Assembly: GCA_946183335.1 (NCBI GenBank) | Contig: CAMGZN010000043.1 | Coordinates: 1-8,548 of the forward strand | Source: an uncultured Caryophanales bacterium | Lineage (GTDB): Bacteria; Bacillota_I; Bacilli_A; RFN20; CAG-826 | Direction: 5' to 3' | Length of the DNA stretch: 8,548 bases | Shown here: piece after piece, positions 7,150-8,548 of the stretch | How the letters are laid out: every line of letters begins with the position of its first letter | How positions within the stretch are numbered: the stretch's first letter is position 1 | Position numbers and translations under genes: made by a program | The notes under the pieces: generated by a model | Databases searched by the model: none | Seen by the model: only the letters and a program-made list of their open reading frames with translations | Told to the model about the DNA's origin: nothing

Positions 7150-7158
7150 ATCTAAAAT
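7130..7158 (+). promoter_or_regulatory. Possible promoter of the TPP riboswitch transcript
   Basis: TTGAAT (7130-7135) and TAAAAT (7153-7158) have a 17-base spacer. The -35 hexamer lies in the last codons of ung. A start near 7164-7166 would fall just before the conserved GGGTGC of the aptamer, leaving little room for a P1 helix. Readthrough from ung, which has no terminator, is an alternative. Confidence 0.4.
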
Positions 7159-7252
7159 ATTATTTGGGTGCTGAGCGAACTCGGCTGAGATAGTTCCTTC
7201 TTCGGAACTGACCATACCTGATCTAGGTAATGCTAGCGGAGGTGAACTATTT
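7155..7252 (+). promoter_or_regulatory. TPP riboswitch (THI-box) aptamer
   Basis: The conserved THI-box elements appear in order: GGGTGC (7166-7171), GGCTGAGA (7183-7190), ACCTGATC (7216-7223), GGTAATGC (7226-7233) and AGCGGAGG (7235-7242). Helices can be traced. P2 is GGT/ACC (7167-7169 with 7211-7213), and P3 is CTGAG/CTCGG around CGAA (7171-7175 with 7180-7184). An extra AGTTCC/GGAACT hairpin (7192-7209) fills the variable site. P4 is ACCT/AGGT (7216-7219 with 7240-7243). P5 is CTAG/CTAG (7223-7226 with 7233-7236), a paired replacement of the common CTGG/CCAG. P1 is weak; AAATA/TATTT at the edges is one choice, so the outer limits are approximate. It senses thiamine pyrophosphate and should switch off the downstream transporter gene when TPP is plentiful. 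Confidence 0.95.
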
Positions 7253-7266
7253 CATTTGTCCGCTGG
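7233..7266 (+). promoter_or_regulatory. Antiterminator of the TPP riboswitch
   Basis: CTAGCGGA (7233-7240), part of the aptamer's P5/P4 strand, is complementary to TCCGCTGG (7259-7266): eight pairs, one of them G-U, around an 18-base loop. Forming it breaks the TPP-binding fold and takes away the left arm of the terminator hairpin. It also leaves AAAGG (7267-7271), the likely ribosome binding site, unpaired. This would be the ligand-free ON state. Confidence 0.7.
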
Positions 7267-7281
7267 AAAGGCGGATTTTTT
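7259..7281 (+). terminator. Riboswitch-controlled intrinsic terminator abutting the start codon
   Basis: TCCGC (7259-7263) pairs with GCGGA (7271-7275) around the loop TGGAAAG, followed by six T residues (7276-7281). The next base is the A of ATG 7282. The stem is short (5 bp, four of them G-C). The hairpin also holds the only purine-rich ribosome binding site, GGAAAGG (7265-7271), so it may block translation as well as transcription. It would form when the aptamer is bound to TPP. Confidence 0.7.
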
Positions 7282-8322
7282 ATGGAAGAAACAGAAAATC
7301 AATATTCTCCATTAAGACAAAAAATGATCAAACTTATGCCATTATGTATCCTTGGCTTTATTCTTCTTTTTGTTGGTCTTTCCTTTATAGGAACATTTTT
7401 TGATGTCAAAGTTAAAATTGATGGAGTTAAAACATATCCTTCATTTAGTCTTGGAGATTGTTTATTTGGAAGCTCCTTTAGTAGACCAACTACATGGTTC
7501 TTTATTATCACGTACCTTATTTTCCCTCTTCTTGCGTGTGGCTTCATCTTTTTGGGAAGCAAGCACAGGAATTTCTATGTTGCGGCGGTGTTACTTTTCT
7601 TATTAAGTGGTATTAACGCAATTGTTGTGCGTGATATTGCTGCTAACGACTTATACGTCCAAAGCGGCTATGAGCTTGGTTATGAACCTCACGATATATT
7701 CTTTTGTTATGTTCTACCAATAGTGGCATTTTTCATTGCTGGATTAGCGGCATTATCGATTGCTGCAAGCCACGTTTCTATTAGTGCAATTGATATTACT
7801 GAAATCGGTGTATTAATCGCTATGGCCCTTGTTCTTAACTTTGTTAAGATTGTTCAACTCGGTGAAAGTGGTGGTTCAGTTAATTTTCAAATGCTCCCGC
7901 TAATGATTTTGGCTTTAAGAAAAGGACCACTTAAAGGCTTTATTGGAGCTGGCATCACTTACGGCTTAATTAGTTGTTTAACCGATGGTTATGGAATTGC
8001 AACATTCCCATTTGATTACTTATTAGGCATGGGTTCTGTATGTGTTCTGGGATTCTTCCAACCACTTATTTTTGGTAAAGATCAAAACGGCTATAACTTC
8101 AAAGGAATTTTATTTATTATCGTTGGCGGAATTCTCTCAACAGCACTTCGTTTTGTTGGAGGGTGCGCCTCATCAATGATTATTTATGGTTATGATATTA
8201 AAGCAGCAATGGCATATAACGTTCTTTATGTATTTATATCTGGAGCGATTGCAACTGCAGCTTTAGTAGCGATTTATAGACCAATGATTATGGTCAATAA
8301 ACGTTTCCCAGTAGAAAAATAA
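7282..8322 (+). CDS. thiT: ThiT-like thiamine ECF transporter S-component with an extra N-terminal four-helix domain
   Basis: A 346-residue membrane protein, nearly twice the roughly 180-190 residues usual for ThiT. Residues from about 172 to 336 match a ThiT-type substrate-binding subunit: ITEIGVLIAMALVLNF (172-187), GESGGSVNFQMLPL (194-207), GAGITYGLISCLTDG (222-236), FPFDYLLG (242-249), LRFVGGCASSMIIYG (289-303) and AYNVLYVFISG (311-321). Such subunits capture thiamine and work with a shared EcfT-EcfA module encoded elsewhere. Residues 1-165 add about four helices (near 17-39, 71-92, 98-116 and 138-163), with a polar loop at 40-70. I do not recognise this domain. The TPP riboswitch directly upstream supports thiamine or a precursor as substrate. 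The start is ATG 7282, with AAAGG ten bases before it. Some ligand-pocket residues known in ThiT look altered, so the exact vitamer is uncertain. Confidence 0.85.
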   Translation: MEETENQYSPLRQKMIKLMPLCILGFILLFVGLSFIGTFFDVKVKIDGVKTYPSFSLGDCLFGSSFSRPTTWFFIITYLIFPLLACGFIFLGSKHRNFYVAAVLLFLLSGINAIVVRDIAANDLYVQSGYELGYEPHDIFFCYVLPIVAFFIAGLAALSIAASHVSISAIDITEIGVLIAMALVLNFVKIVQLGESGGSVNFQMLPLMILALRKGPLKGFIGAGITYGLISCLTDGYGIATFPFDYLLGMGSVCVLGFFQPLIFGKDQNGYNFKGILFIIVGGILSTALRFVGGCASSMIIYGYDIKAAMAYNVLYVFISGAIATAALVAIYRPMIMVNKRFPVEK

Positions 8323-8333
8323 TCTTCTACAAT

Positions 8334-8346
8334 ATTCGTAACGAAT
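8334..8346. repeat. Perfect 13-base palindrome upstream of the last gene
   Basis: ATTCGT and ACGAAT flank a central A between the ThiT-like gene and the gene at 8383. The one-base centre is too tight for an RNA hairpin with the full stem, and no T-tract follows, so it is not a standard terminator. It lies four bases before TACAAT (8351-8356), a possible -10 box, which would suit an operator. No good -35 hexamer was found. It may be chance in AT-rich DNA. Confidence 0.35.
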
Positions 8347-8382
8347 CATATACAATTTATTTAACTTTAAATAGGTGATCAT

Positions 8383-8548
8383 ATGAAAAAAGAAACAGTC
8401 GCGAATGAAGAAGTGAAGACTCAAGAAGCTTCTTCAATTGAAGAACAACCAAAAGTTGAAGAAGCAAAAGAGGAAACTGTTGCTCCAGAAACTCCAACCG
8501 AACCAACAAAACCGGTCTACGATAGCGAAGAATTACAAGCCATCGAAG
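8383..8548 (+). CDS. N-terminus of an unidentified acidic protein (3' truncated by window edge)
   Basis: Starting at ATG 8383, 55 codons remain open to the end of the window. The start is backed by AGGTGAT at 8373-8379, four bases upstream. The visible part is low in complexity and highly charged: after MKKETVAN it holds 15 Glu among 55 residues with interspersed Lys, Pro and Thr (EEQPKVEEAKEE, APETPTEPTKP). No signal peptide or membrane helix is seen. Such acidic, probably disordered N-terminal extensions occur on many low-GC Gram-positive proteins, including FtsY, translation factors and some membrane or division proteins, and the folded domain that would identify it lies beyond the window. 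The gene is 60 bases from the ThiT-like gene and could be in its transcript or have its own promoter. Confidence 0.8.
   Translation, partial: MKKETVANEEVKTQEASSIEEQPKVEEAKEETVAPETPTEPTKPVYDSEELQAIE

Noticed and set aside
7183..7194. Unusual sequence after HPSPL in Ung, considered as a sign of a novel glycosylase.
   Set aside because: This concerns protein residues 188-200 (about bases 7048-7086). Variation after HPSPL is expected in the family, and D60, H63, N119, H183 and L187 are all present, so ordinary family 1 Ung is the better call.
7183..7210. The AGTTCC/GGAACT hairpin considered as an independent terminator or a T-box element.
   Set aside because: It has no following T-tract and sits in the variable-stem position between GCTGAGA and ACC of a TPP aptamer. 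No T-box consensus is present.
1..8548. Mobile elements, CRISPR arrays, phage genes, tRNA or rRNA genes.
   Set aside because: No transposase-like protein, regularly spaced repeats, terminal inverted repeats or RNA-gene signatures other than the TPP riboswitch were found on reading both strands by eye.

Overview
The window is AT-rich, densely packed bacterial DNA. Ordinary code 11 is in use: two genes end in TGA (the + strand glycosyltransferase near 4221 and the - strand glycosyltransferase at 4185), tryptophan is written TGG, and no gene needs UGA read as Trp. A TPP riboswitch in front of a ThiT-type gene, short intergenic gaps, TATAAT boxes and leaderless-looking starts suggest a low-GC Bacillota or a Mycoplasmatota relative that keeps the standard code. 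That placement is inference; there is no marker gene in the window to fix it.

Layout. Bases 1-583 hold the 3' end of an unrecognised protein. Bases 580-6434 are a polysaccharide or glycoconjugate locus. It has two - strand operons: flippase then TupA-like ATP-grasp protein (2936 to 580), and GT4-type glycosyltransferase then a second GT-B glycosyltransferase (6434 to 4185). A + strand WbuB-like glycosyltransferase (3034-4221) lies between them. The three glycosyltransferases would build a lipid-linked glycan, the flippase would move it across the membrane, and the ATP-grasp protein may attach an amino-acid or similar group by ATP-driven ligation. No polymerase, priming glycosyl-1-phosphate transferase or nucleotide-sugar pathway gene is present, so the locus is incomplete here or depends on genes elsewhere.

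Bases 6487-7149 encode uracil-DNA glycosylase (ung). Bases 7155-7281 are a TPP riboswitch with a readable expression platform: an antiterminator uses the aptamer's AGCGGA, and a competing terminator has a U-tract that ends on the base before the start codon. It controls a membrane protein (7282-8322) whose C-terminal half is a ThiT-like thiamine-binding ECF S-component and whose N-terminal half is an extra four-helix domain. The window ends in the acidic N-terminus of an unidentified protein (from 8383).

The most interesting points are the fused ThiT with its riboswitch, the likely leaderless promoters with TATAAT 6-8 bases before ATG, the overlapping back-to-back promoters at 6443-6479, and the two convergent gene overlaps. 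No tRNA, rRNA, CRISPR array, insertion sequence or phage gene was seen.
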